A DNA stretch of 47,541 bases from Cereibacter ovatus (GTDB lineage Bacteria > Pseudomonadota > Alphaproteobacteria > Rhodobacterales > Rhodobacteraceae), in NCBI RefSeq assembly GCF_900207575.1, contig NZ_OAOQ01000024.1:1-47541 (forward strand). Reading direction: 5' to 3'. This document shows, piece by piece, positions 7,161 to 15,365 of the stretch. A program made the translations under genes and the position numbers. The notes beneath the pieces were generated by a model. That model saw only the letters and a list, made by a program, of their open reading frames with translations. It had not been told where the DNA came from and ran no database searches. Within the stretch, counting starts at the first letter, position 1. Every line of letters starts with the position of its first letter.

Positions 7161-8384
7161 TCAGCCGGCAGGCGCCAGACGGTCGAGCGCGTCAAGGATC
7201 GGGCCGGCATCCGCCCCCTGCGGCAGTGCCGCCGCCGCCGCGACAAGGCGGGCCTGTGCCGCCGCGTCCAGCCCCGCCAATACGCGGGCCAGCCCGGCCC
7301 CGTCCGCCACCGCCCGCGCCGCGCCCGCCGCATCCAGCGTGGCGAAGGTTTCGGTGAAATTGTGGACGGATGGGCCGTGGATCAGTGCCGAACCGGCCGC
7401 CATCGGCTCGAACGGGGTATGGCCGCCCTTTGGCACCAGCGTGCCGCCGATGAAGGTGACACCGCACATCCCATACCACAGACCCATCTCGCCCAGCGTG
7501 TCGGCGATATAAACCGCGGTCTCCGCAGTTTCGTGGCGCGAGCGCAGCCGGGGGTGCAGGCCGCGTGCCTCGGCCAGTGCGGCGATGGCGGGGCCGCGCT
7601 GCGGATGCCGTGGCGCGATCACCAGCAGGTCGAACTGCCCGCGCGCCGCGGCGAAGGCGTCCAGTATCGCCGCATCCTCGCCCTCATGGGTCGAGGCCGC
7701 CAGCACGCAGCGCGCCCGCGGCGGGGCGGGGAACGGGCGGGCGACAGGCGCGGCGGTGGTGCGGGCCTTCAGCAGCAGGCGCGGACCCAGCCTTTCCACC
7801 GGCAGGCCCGCGGCGATGAAACGCCCCTCGGACCCGGCATCCTGCGCCGACAGCCAGCTGACCGCGCCCAGCATCCGGCGCAACATCCCCGGCGCCACCC
7901 GCCCCCACATCCGGGCCGAGCGTTCGGACAACCGTGCCCCGATCGCCAGCACCGGCACGCCCGCGGCGGCAAGGCCCGCCAGACGTTCGGGCCACAGTTC
8001 GTTTTCAAGGATCAGGCAGGCCCGCGGCCGCCAGCGCCCAAGAAAGCGACGCACCGCGCCCGGCGTATCCCACGGCGCCAGTGCCGCGCGCAGCCCCGGC
8101 ACGCCCCAGCCCTGCACCATGCTGCGCGCGGTGGGGTTGTTGCAGGTGACAAGGACGGTCAGGCCGGGCTCTCGGCGCAGCAGATCCTCGATCAGCCAGC
8201 GGGCCGAGGTGATCTCACCGTTCGAGGCCCCGTGCAGCCAGATCACCGGCTGCGACGCGCCGTCGCACAGCGCCAGCCGTTCGGCCGCCTCATGCGCCAC
8301 GCCGCGCCCCCGCAGCCTGCGCCACAGCACAGCCGCCAGAAGCCCCGGAACCAGCAGCGTCCACAGGATACGATAGATCGTCAC
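7161..8384 (-). CDS. waaA: 3-deoxy-D-manno-octulosonic acid transferase (Kdo transferase)
   Basis: 407 residues from GTG 8384, close to the family norm. It transfers Kdo from CMP-Kdo to lipid A precursor at the inner membrane. Evidence: an N-terminal membrane anchor (about residues 3-22), the GASNGE motif (GASVGE in most members) carrying the catalytic Glu, LENELWP in the middle, and in the C-terminal Rossmann half VFIGGTLVPKGGHTPFEP-type sequence with SVHNF. The GTG has GGGGA upstream; a longer ATG form at 8432 is open but has no anchor advantage. The gene stands apart from other lipid A genes and is divergent from the cytochrome peroxidase. Confidence 0.92.
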   Translation of the reverse strand: MTIYRILWTLLVPGLLAAVLWRRLRGRGVAHEAAERLALCDGASQPVIWLHGASNGEITSARWLIEDLLRREPGLTVLVTCNNPTARSMVQGWGVPGLRAALAPWDTPGAVRRFLGRWRPRACLILENELWPERLAGLAAAGVPVLAIGARLSERSARMWGRVAPGMLRRMLGAVSWLSAQDAGSEGRFIAAGLPVERLGPRLLLKARTTAAPVARPFPAPPRARCVLAASTHEGEDAAILDAFAAARGQFDLLVIAPRHPQRGPAIAALAEARGLHPRLRSRHETAETAVYIADTLGEMGLWYGMCGVTFIGGTLVPKGGHTPFEPMAAGSALIHGPSVHNFTETFATLDAAGAARAVADGAGLARVLAGLDAAAQARLVAAAAALPQGADAGPILDALDRLAPAG

Positions 8385-8476
8385 GCGCGTCCCCTTTCCC
8401 CGCTTTCTGGCGCCGATCCGGGCCAAGGGCAAGCGGTCGTCCCGGCCGTTCGATTCCCGCCCTTGGCATATTAGAA

Positions 8477-8490
8477 TTGATCTAAGTCAA
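8477..8490 (+). promoter_or_regulatory. FnrL/FNR-type operator upstream of cytochrome c peroxidase
   Basis: TTGATCTAAGTCAA matches the FNR consensus TTGAT-N4-RTCAA exactly. Its centre is about 71 bp before the peroxidase ATG; a start of transcription near 8525 would place it at -41.5, the class II activating position. This predicts induction of the peroxidase at low oxygen. Confidence 0.85.
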
Positions 8491-8554
8491 TGCATCCGGG
8501 CTAGGCGCCTCTACCGTCACGGGGGAAGCGCGAACAAGTTACAGGAGACCCCCT

Positions 8555-9598
8555 ATGCGCCTGACCCTTTCAGCACTCGTCGCCTCGACGGCCCTTGCCG
8601 GCGCGGCGCAGGCCGATGCCCTGCGCGACGAGGCCCTGCAATATTTCGCGCCGCTGCCCTCGACCGTTCCGGCCGTCAAGGACAACCGGATCACCCCGGA
8701 AAAGATCGACCTCGGCAAGGCGCTGTTCTTCGATCCGCGGCTGTCGGCCTCGGGGGTGTTTTCCTGCGCCTCGTGCCACAATCTGGCCACCGGCGGCGAC
8801 GACAACATGGAAACCTCGGTCGGCCACGGCTGGCAGAAGGGGCCGCGCAACTCGCCCACCGTGCTGAACGCGGTGCTGAACGAGGCGCAGTTCTGGGACG
8901 GCCGCGCCGATGACCTGAAGGCGCAGGCCAAGGGCCCGGTGCAGGCCGGCGTCGAGATGGCGAACACGCCCGCGCAGGTCGAACTGACGCTGAACTCGAT
9001 GCCGCAATATGTCGACTGGTTCAAGGCCGCCTTCCCCGGTGAGGACAGCCCGGCCAATTTCGACAACATGGCCAAGGCGATCGAGGCGTTCGAGGCGACG
9101 CTGATCACGCCCGCGCCGTTTGACGCCTTCCTGAACGGGGACGATCAGGCGCTGACGGCCGACGCCCGTGCGGGGCTGAAGCTGTTCATGGACAAGGGCT
9201 GTTCGTCCTGCCATTCGGGCGTGAACGTGGGCGGGCATGGCTATTATCCGTTCGGTCTGATCGAAAAGCCCGGTGCCGACATCCTGCCGGCGGGCGACAA
9301 GGGCCGGTTCTCGGTCACGGCGACGGTGGACGACGAGTATGTGTTCCGCGCAGCGCCCCTGCGCAACGTCGCGGTGACGGCGCCCTACTTCCATTCGGGC
9401 AAGGTCTGGGATCTGCCGACGGCGGTCTCGATCATGGCGGAAAGCCAGCTGGGCGAGCAGATGTCGGATCAGGAAGTCGGGCAGGTCGTGGCCTTCCTGC
9501 AAAGCCTGACCGGCACGATGCCTGCGGTGACGGTGCCGGTGCTTCCGGCGGAAACCGCCAGCACGCCGCGCCCGACCTCGGAGGTCATGCCCGAGTAA
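8555..9598 (+). CDS. ccpA: Dihaem cytochrome c peroxidase, periplasmic
   Basis: 347 residues with a signal peptide ending AAQA at residue 20. Two covalent haem sites are CASCH at 71-75 and CSSCH at 216-220, as in the bacterial CcpA/MauG superfamily. Conserved intervening blocks (GRADDLKAQAKGPV, NTPAQV, PYFHSGKVWDLPTAV) and the length fit a true peroxidase, which reduces hydrogen peroxide with electrons from small cytochromes or cupredoxins. The C-terminal ~25 residues are a Pro/Thr-rich tail. The ATG follows ACAGGAGA. It is monocistronic, with an FnrL box upstream and a terminator downstream, as expected for a peroxide defence enzyme used in microaerobic growth. Confidence 0.92.
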   Translation: MRLTLSALVASTALAGAAQADALRDEALQYFAPLPSTVPAVKDNRITPEKIDLGKALFFDPRLSASGVFSCASCHNLATGGDDNMETSVGHGWQKGPRNSPTVLNAVLNEAQFWDGRADDLKAQAKGPVQAGVEMANTPAQVELTLNSMPQYVDWFKAAFPGEDSPANFDNMAKAIEAFEATLITPAPFDAFLNGDDQALTADARAGLKLFMDKGCSSCHSGVNVGGHGYYPFGLIEKPGADILPAGDKGRFSVTATVDDEYVFRAAPLRNVAVTAPYFHSGKVWDLPTAVSIMAESQLGEQMSDQEVGQVVAFLQSLTGTMPAVTVPVLPAETASTPRPTSEVMPE

Positions 9599-9615
9599 TC
9601 GGGGCAGAGGAAAGC

Positions 9616-9642
9616 GGGGGGCGGCCTTCGGGCCGCCCCTTT
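9616..9642 (+). terminator. Rho-independent terminator of the peroxidase gene
   Basis: A GGGGCGGCC stem with a TTCG tetraloop and GGCCGCCCC return, followed by TTTCT, 18 bp after the stop codon. Confidence 0.85.
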
Positions 9643-9698
9643 CTGCATTGCGGGGGCCCTTGGTTCGGGCGGGCCGCCCGTGACGGGCAAGAGGAGCC

Positions 9699-9736
9699 GC
9701 CCAGTGTCCGCCCGGTGTTCGCCCAGTGTCCGCCCG
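9699..9736. repeat. Short direct repeat upstream of the B12 promoter
   Basis: GCCCAGTGTCCGCCCG occurs at 9699-9714 and 9721-9736, with a related GCCCGGTGTTC in between. The tract lies 40-75 bp before the -35 element of the B12 operon. Confidence 0.6.
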
Positions 9737-9774
9737 TCAGGACGCCCGATGGCCTTCGGTCGCAGTCCCTGCGC

Positions 9775-9802
9775 TTGACAGCGGCCAGCTTTGTCTTATT
9801 GA
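9775..9802 (+). promoter_or_regulatory. Predicted promoter of the cobalamin operon
   Basis: TTGACA at 9775-9780 and TATTGA at 9797-9802, 16 bp apart, immediately precede the riboswitch. Confidence 0.6.
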
Positions 9803-9807
9803 GGATC

Positions 9808-9981
9808 TGCTTCGGTTTCCGGCGTCTTCGCCGGATGAAAAGGGAACGCGGTGCGGCCGTCCGGCCAATTCCGTGGCTGCCCCCGCAACTGTAAGCGGCG
9901 AGCGACGGTCGACTATGCCACTGGGCTTGCCCCGGGAAGGCCGGCCCAAGCAAAGACCCGCGAGTCAGGAGACCTGCCGAA
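9808..9981 (+). ncRNA. Cobalamin (AdoCbl-class) riboswitch
   Basis: The conserved core is complete and in order: GGGAACGCGGTGCGG at 9842-9856, GCTGCCCCCGCAACTGTAAG at 9876-9895, GCCACTG at 9917-9923, the GGGAAGGCC block near 9934-9942, and the closing CCCGCGAGTCAGGAGACCTG near 9957-9976 (B12 box). About 150 nt separate it from the btuB start. When bound to cobalamin it should lower expression of the downstream transporter genes, by transcription termination or by masking the ribosome binding site; I cannot tell which. Confidence 0.95.
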
Positions 9982-10131
9982 GAGATCACCCATCCCATGG
10001 CGCGGGGCGTGCCGAGGGAGGCGGGCCAACCGCTTCAGGTGACACACTCACCGTCGGCGGAGGGGACGACCCTTTCCAAGGACATTTCAGGACGAACGCC
10101 GGGCACCACCCGCCCGGCCGGAGAGGGACAG

Positions 10132-12038
10132 ATGACAAAGACCACCGTTTCCGTTCTGGCGCTGCTGGCCGCAGGCATGCAGCCGGCCGTGGCGCAGGAC
10201 ATCCAGCTTGAGGAAATCGTCGTCTCGGCCAATATCGCGCCGACCGAGGCCGCGCGCGTGGGCGCCTCGGTCGAGACGATGTCGGCCGAGGATCTGAAAC
10301 AAAGTGGCGCCACGCCGTTGGGGCGGGCGCTGGCGCAGCTTCCGGGGCTGTCGTTTTCGGATACGGGGCCGATCGGATCGGCGGCGGCGCTGCGCCTGCG
10401 CGGGCTTCCCGGCGCATATATCAAGGTGCTGGTTGACGGCATCGATGTGTCGGACCCGGCCAATACCCAAACCCAGTTCGATTTCGGCACGCTGGGCACC
10501 GCCGATGTGTCGCGGGTCGAGGTTCTGTCCGGGGCGCAGTCGGCGCAATACGGCAGCAGCGCGGCCGCGGGCGTCATCAGCATCACCAGCAACCGGCCGG
10601 AAAAGGAAGGTATTTCCCACGCGGTCGCGCTCGAGGCGGGCAGCCACGAAACGCTGTCGGGATCTTACACCTTCTCGGCGCTGGGTGACCGGCATGAGGT
10701 TTCGGTTACCGCCGCACGGGTGCACAGCAAAGGCTTTTCGGCCGCCGACGACAGCGCCGGCAACCGCGAGGATGATGGCTTCGATTCCGAACGGCTGTCG
10801 TTCTCGGCCGCGTATGATGTGACCGACGTGCTGACCGTGGGGGCATCGGGCTTTTATCACCACGCCGAAAGCCAGATCGACGAATGCTGCGAGATCGATG
10901 GCGATTTCCATGACGGCGTCACCCCCGACGACGATCGTTCGCGGCTTTATTCCCGTGGGGGGCGGATTTTTGCCACGCTGAACGGCGACCGGCTGACCCA
11001 GACGTTCTCGATCTATCGGTTCGTGAACGAGCGGGTGACGAAGGGCACCGAGCTGAACTTTTTCGGCGTTGATCCGGCCCCTTACCAATGGGCCTATGAC
11101 GGCACCCGGACGGCGATGGAATATCGCGGCAGCTATCTGGTTCACGACCGCGTCACGCTGGGCTTCGGCGCCACCCATGCGCGCGAGACCTTGTTCAGCA
11201 CGACGGCGGATCAATGGTCCTCGAACACTGACAGCGGCAAGCGCGATGTCGACGGCCTGTTCGGCGAGGCGACGTTTGCCGTGACGCCGGCGCTGGATGT
11301 GACGCTGGCTGCACGCCATGACGACTATTCCGGCTTTGGCGGCCACACCACCGCCCGGGTCGCCGCGGCGTGGCGGCTGGATGACACGCTGCTGCTGCGC
11401 GCCTCGGCCGGTTCGTGGCGCCTTCGCTTTATCAGCAGTTCTCGGCCCAGTATGGCAACCCCGATCTTTCGCCGGAACGCAGCCGGTCCGCCGATCTGGG
11501 TCTTGAAAAGACCTTCGGCAATGGCGCCGAGGTGAAGGCCACACTGTTCTATCAAGAGATTGACGACCTGATCGAATTCGTCACCCTGACGGTCTATCCG
11601 GAATACACCGGGCAGTATCGCACGTCAGAGGGCACGTCGCGGTCGTCGGGGATCGCGCTGTCGGGCTCGCTTCCGCTGAGCGACCGGGTTCGGCTGAACG
11701 GTGCGCTGACCTACACGCACACCAAGGCGTCCGATGGCGATCAGCTGGCGCGCGTGCCGGAAACCGATCTGCGGATCGGGCTGGATGCGGACCTGACCGA
11801 CCGACTGGCGGCAGGGATCTCGGTCCATGCGGTGCGCAACCTGTTTGACGAACGCGCGAACGTGCTGATCCCCATGCGCGACTATGAGACGGTCGATGCG
11901 ACGGTCAAGTATGACCTCGGGCAGGAGGCGCAGATCTATCTGCGGGCGGAAAACCTGCTTGACGAGGACTATCAGGTGGTCGAGGGCTTCGGCACATCAG
12001 GCAGGGCCTTCCATGTCGGTTTGCGCAAAAGTTTCTAA
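10132..12038 (+). pseudogene. btuB: TonB-dependent cobalamin receptor BtuB, frameshifted
   Basis: An outer membrane receptor that takes up B12 using TonB energy. It has a signal peptide (to about residue 22), a TonB box-like EEIVVSAN, a plug domain with LRLRGLPGAYIKVLVDG and VSRVEVLSGAQSAQYGSSAA, and a beta-barrel with the C-terminal Phe signature (GLRKSF). The first frame runs from 10132 to about 11418 and the rest is read in another frame from about 11415. At the junction RASAGS meets APSLYQQF, where homologues have three extra residues (like GFR). Two bases stand in place of nine, so a 7-nt deletion is the simplest explanation. Either uptake is lost, or this is a sequencing error. ATG 10132 follows GGAGAGGG. 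Confidence 0.85.
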
Positions 12039-12888
12039 GGCAGTCCTTGTGGCGGCGGCGGGCCTGTGGCTTGCCGCCTCTGCGGGGCTGACCGATCCGG
12101 CGCCGCGGCGGGTGGTGTCGGTCAATCTTTGCACCGACCAGCTTGCGATGATGCTGGCTGCGCCGGGGCAACTGGTGTCGGTGTCGCATCTGGCGGCCGA
12201 TCCGCAATCCTCGGCCATGGCGACAGAGGCGCGGGCCTATGCGCCGAACATGGGGCAGGCCGAGCAGGTGTTCCTGATGCGCCCCGACCTTGTTCTGGCG
12301 GGCACGTTCAGCGCACGGGCGGGGATCGACCTTCTGCGCCGCCTTGGGGTGAGGGTGATCGAGATCCCGCCCGCCGCGACGCTGGACGACATTCCCGGCC
12401 ATCTGCGCATCATCGGGCAGGCGCTGGGCCGCGAGACGCAGGCCGAGAGTCTGGCGGCCGAGTTCGAGGCAAGCCTTGACCAGCTGAAGATCAACGCCCC
12501 GCCGGCCCGCGCGGCGCTTTATTATCCCAGCGGCTACACCACCGGCGCGGGCACGCTGGCCGATGCGATCCTGCGCCATACCGGCTTTTCCAATGTCGCG
12601 GCCGATCTTGGGCTGGCGGGCGGTGGGAACCTGCCGCTTGAACGGCTGGTGATGGCCGGTCCCGACGTGGTGGTGACCGCCACACCCTATCCCGGAGCGT
12701 CGCGCGCCGAGGAAATCCTTGTTCATCCGGCGCTGAAGGCGGTGCAGTCGCGCGCCGGTTCCGCCGAGGTGACCGACGCCGACTGGATCTGCGGCACGCC
12801 CCATGTTCTGCGCGCGGTGCGGGCCATGGCCGAGGCGCGCGAGGCGCTGGGCGGCCCGCGGCTGACGCAACGACAGGAGATCCGGTGA
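12013..12888 (+). CDS. btuF: Cobalamin ABC transporter, periplasmic binding protein
   Basis: 291 residues with a hydrophobic signal segment (residues 8-25), then RRVVSVNLCTDQLAMMLA, the standard opening of BtuF/FecB-type (cluster A) binding proteins with two lobes joined by one long helix. It would capture corrinoid released by BtuB and pass it to BtuCD. The start overlaps the end of btuB by 26 nt in another frame, and the end overlaps btuC as GTGA, so translation is coupled. Substrate is inferred from the riboswitch, CbiZ and BtuB, not from the protein alone. Because btuB is broken upstream, coupling to it may be impaired. Confidence 0.88.
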   Translation: MSVCAKVSKAVLVAAAGLWLAASAGLTDPAPRRVVSVNLCTDQLAMMLAAPGQLVSVSHLAADPQSSAMATEARAYAPNMGQAEQVFLMRPDLVLAGTFSARAGIDLLRRLGVRVIEIPPAATLDDIPGHLRIIGQALGRETQAESLAAEFEASLDQLKINAPPARAALYYPSGYTTGAGTLADAILRHTGFSNVAADLGLAGGGNLPLERLVMAGPDVVVTATPYPGASRAEEILVHPALKAVQSRAGSAEVTDADWICGTPHVLRAVRAMAEAREALGGPRLTQRQEIR

Positions 12889-13874
12889 GATATCGGCTGC
12901 TTCTGGCCGGGCTGTCGGCGCTGGTGGCGCTGCTGTTTGCGGTCTCGTTGCTGGTTGGCCCTGCGGCGCTTGGCCTGACCGAGTCGCTGTCGGCGCTGTT
13001 TCGCGGTCAGGGCGAGGCGGTGGTTCTGGTCATGCGCGAGATCCGCCTGCCGCGCGCGATCCTTGCGCTGATGGTGGGGGGCGTGCTGGGCCTGTCCGGC
13101 GCGGCCATGCAAGGGTTTTTGCGAAATCCCTTGGCGGAACCGGGTCTTGTCGGCGTTTCCTCATCCGCCGCATTAGGGGCGGTGATCGCGCTTCAGACCG
13201 GGATCGCCGCCAGTTTCACGCTGGCTCTGCCGCTGTCGGCGCTGGCGGGGGCGGCGTTGTCGGTGGTGCTGATCGTGGCGCTGGCCGGTCCGCGGGGCGG
13301 CGCGCTGGCGCTGATCCTGGCCGGGATCGCGATTTCGGCACTGGCGGGCGCGGGGGTGGCACTGGTTCTGAACCTGTCGCCCAACCCCTTTGCCGCGGCC
13401 GAGATCGTGTTCTGGATGATGGGCTCGCTGGCGGATCGCTCGATGACGCATGTCGCGCTTGCGGTGCCGTTCATGCTGGCGGGGGCGGCGCTGTTGCTGA
13501 TGCTGGGTCGGGGGCTGGACGCGCTGACGCTGGGCGAGGACGCGGCCGAGTCGCTGGGTGTCCGGCTGGGCCGGCTGCGGATGGTGGTGATCCTTGGCAC
13601 CGCGCTGTCGGTGGGGGCGGCGGTGGCGGTGGCGGGCACCGTGGGCTTCGTGGGGCTGGTGGTGCCGCATATCCTGCGTCCGCTGGTGGGGGCGCGGCCG
13701 TCGCGGCTGCTGCCGGCGGCGGCACTCGGGGGGGCCGCGATGCTCTTGGCCGCCGATATCGCGGTGCGGGTGATCGCGCCCGACCGCGACCTGAAGCTGG
13801 GTGTGCTGACGGCGCTGGTGGGCGCGCCGTTCTTCTTGCACCTGATCTGGCGGATGCGGAGGCTTGAGGCATGA
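12885..13874 (+). CDS. btuC: Cobalamin ABC transporter, permease
   Basis: 329 residues, FecCD/BtuC family, about ten membrane helices. Family marks are REIRLPRAILALMVGG, LSGAAMQGFLRNPLAEPGLVGVS split across residues 64-88, and GFVGLVVPHILR near the C-terminus. It forms the inner-membrane channel as a dimer with BtuD. Start is GTG 12885 preceded by AGGAGA; it overlaps the btuF stop by 4 nt and its own end overlaps btuD by 4 nt. Confidence 0.92.
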   Translation: MRYRLLLAGLSALVALLFAVSLLVGPAALGLTESLSALFRGQGEAVVLVMREIRLPRAILALMVGGVLGLSGAAMQGFLRNPLAEPGLVGVSSSAALGAVIALQTGIAASFTLALPLSALAGAALSVVLIVALAGPRGGALALILAGIAISALAGAGVALVLNLSPNPFAAAEIVFWMMGSLADRSMTHVALAVPFMLAGAALLLMLGRGLDALTLGEDAAESLGVRLGRLRMVVILGTALSVGAAVAVAGTVGFVGLVVPHILRPLVGARPSRLLPAAALGGAAMLLAADIAVRVIAPDRDLKLGVLTALVGAPFFLHLIWRMRRLEA

Positions 13875-14620
13875 GCCTGCTGTCGCTGTCGCATCTGACG
13901 GTGCGCCGGGGCTGCTGCCCCGTGGTGGATGATGTGACGCTGACCGTGTCCGGGGGAGAGTTCGTCGGCCTGATCGGGCCGAACGGCGCCGGCAAGACCA
14001 CGCTTTTGCGCGCGGCGATGGGGCTTTTGCCGCATGACGGACAAAGCAGCCTTGCCGCGCTTCCGGCCCGGCTCAGGGCGCGGGCGGCAGCCTTCCTGCC
14101 GCAATCGCGCGAAATCGCCTGGCCGGTTTCGGTCGAGGCGCTGGTGGAACTGGGCCGGGTGCCGCATCCCGGCGCAGGCGCCGAGGCCGACCGGCAGGCG
14201 GTGGACCGGGCGCTGGCGCGGATGGGGCTTCAGGGTTACCGCGGCCGTATCGCCACCGCGCTGTCGGGGGGCGAGCAGGCGCGGGTGCTGATCGCGCGCA
14301 CCCTTGCACAAGAGACGCCGCTGCTGCTTGCGGACGAGCCGGTGGCCGGGCTGGACCCGGAAAGCCAGATCCGGGCGATGCAGGTCTTTGCGGCGCTGGC
14401 GGCCGAGGGGCGCGCGGTGGTGGCCTCGATCCACGATCTGGGGCTGGCTGCGCGGCACTGCACGCGGCTGGTGATGCTGGCGCGCGGGCGGCTGGTGGCC
14501 GACGGGGCGCCGGCCGTGGTGCTGACCCCTGACAATCTGGCAGAGGTTTTCGGCGTCCGGGCCTATTTTGCCCAGACCCCGGACGGGCCGGTGTTTCAGC
14601 CGCTGGGCGTGATCCGGTGA
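13871..14620 (+). CDS. btuD: Cobalamin ABC transporter, ATP-binding protein
   Basis: 249 residues. Walker A GPNGAGKTT at 36-44, signature LSGGEQAR at 131-138, Walker B LLLADEP at 151-157 and a switch histidine in SIHDLG. It powers corrinoid import through BtuC. The ATG overlaps the btuC stop, and the stop overlaps the GTG of cbiZ. The Q-loop region (AFLPQSREI) is normal. Confidence 0.92.
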   Translation: MSLLSLSHLTVRRGCCPVVDDVTLTVSGGEFVGLIGPNGAGKTTLLRAAMGLLPHDGQSSLAALPARLRARAAAFLPQSREIAWPVSVEALVELGRVPHPGAGAEADRQAVDRALARMGLQGYRGRIATALSGGEQARVLIARTLAQETPLLLADEPVAGLDPESQIRAMQVFAALAAEGRAVVASIHDLGLAARHCTRLVMLARGRLVADGAPAVVLTPDNLAEVFGVRAYFAQTPDGPVFQPLGVIR

Positions 14621-15285
14621 TCCGGGTCTCGCTGGACCGGCCGTGGCTGGTGGCGGATCTGCCGCGGCCGATGCGGGTGACAAGCTGGGCGCCGCACCGC
14701 CCCGGGCTGGTCGAGACCAACCGGATCGTCTGGCGCGAGGTGCGCGACGAAGATCTGGGGCCGGGGTTCGACGCCGAGGGCTGGCTGGGCGCGGCGATGG
14801 CGGCCCGCGGCTGGGCAGGGGCGGTGGGGCTTCTGACCTCGCGCGATCTGTCGGCGTATCATCTGGCGCAGGCTGCGGCGGGCGGGGTCAGGGCGGCCTG
14901 TCTGGCGACTGTCGGCCTTGGCAATGCCGAAAGCGTGGGGCGCCGGATCGGCACTGCGCCGCATGTCGGCACGGTGAATATCGCCGTCGCGGTCGATACC
15001 GCGCTGACGCCGGCCGCCCAGCTTGAGGCGCTGTCGATCGCGGTAGAGGCGCGGACGGCGGCGATCATGGCGCATGGCCCCGATCTGCCGACCGGGCGGG
15101 CGACCGGGACCGGCACCGATTGCGTGGCACTGGCCTGCGATCCCGGCGAGGGGCGCTATGCCGGCCTGCACACCGCAGCGGGCGAGGCGGTGGGCGCGGC
15201 GGTCCTTGCCGCTGTGGCCGAAGGGGTGCGGGCATGGTTGAAGGTGAAGGCCGACGATGCCCTGATGGCCGCCCGCCCGGCCTGA
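14617..15285 (+). CDS. cbiZ: Adenosylcobinamide amidohydrolase
   Basis: 222 residues. CbiZ removes the aminopropanol side chain from adenosylcobinamide to give adenosylcobyric acid, which re-enters B12 synthesis; it is used in archaea and some bacteria to salvage cobinamide or foreign cobamides. Family marks: AVGLLTSRDLS, VGLGNAESVG, GTVNIAV and ATGTGTDCVALAC near the C-terminus. The position as the last gene of a btu operon under a B12 riboswitch is a recurring arrangement. GTG start overlaps the btuD stop. No cobU/cobP lies beside it. Confidence 0.93.
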   Translation: MIRVSLDRPWLVADLPRPMRVTSWAPHRPGLVETNRIVWREVRDEDLGPGFDAEGWLGAAMAARGWAGAVGLLTSRDLSAYHLAQAAAGGVRAACLATVGLGNAESVGRRIGTAPHVGTVNIAVAVDTALTPAAQLEALSIAVEARTAAIMAHGPDLPTGRATGTGTDCVALACDPGEGRYAGLHTAAGEAVGAAVLAAVAEGVRAWLKVKADDALMAARPA

Positions 15286-15365
15286 AGCCCCGCTGTTGTC
15301 CGACGGGGCCAGGGTCTTGAACGGACCCGCGGACCAATCCCGGCCCATGCGCAGGGACTATGCCG

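Noticed and set aside
11405-11430. Programmed ribosomal frameshift in btuB
   Set aside because: No slippery heptamer or pseudoknot is evident, the family is not known to frameshift, and the residue count at the junction fits loss of 7 bases.
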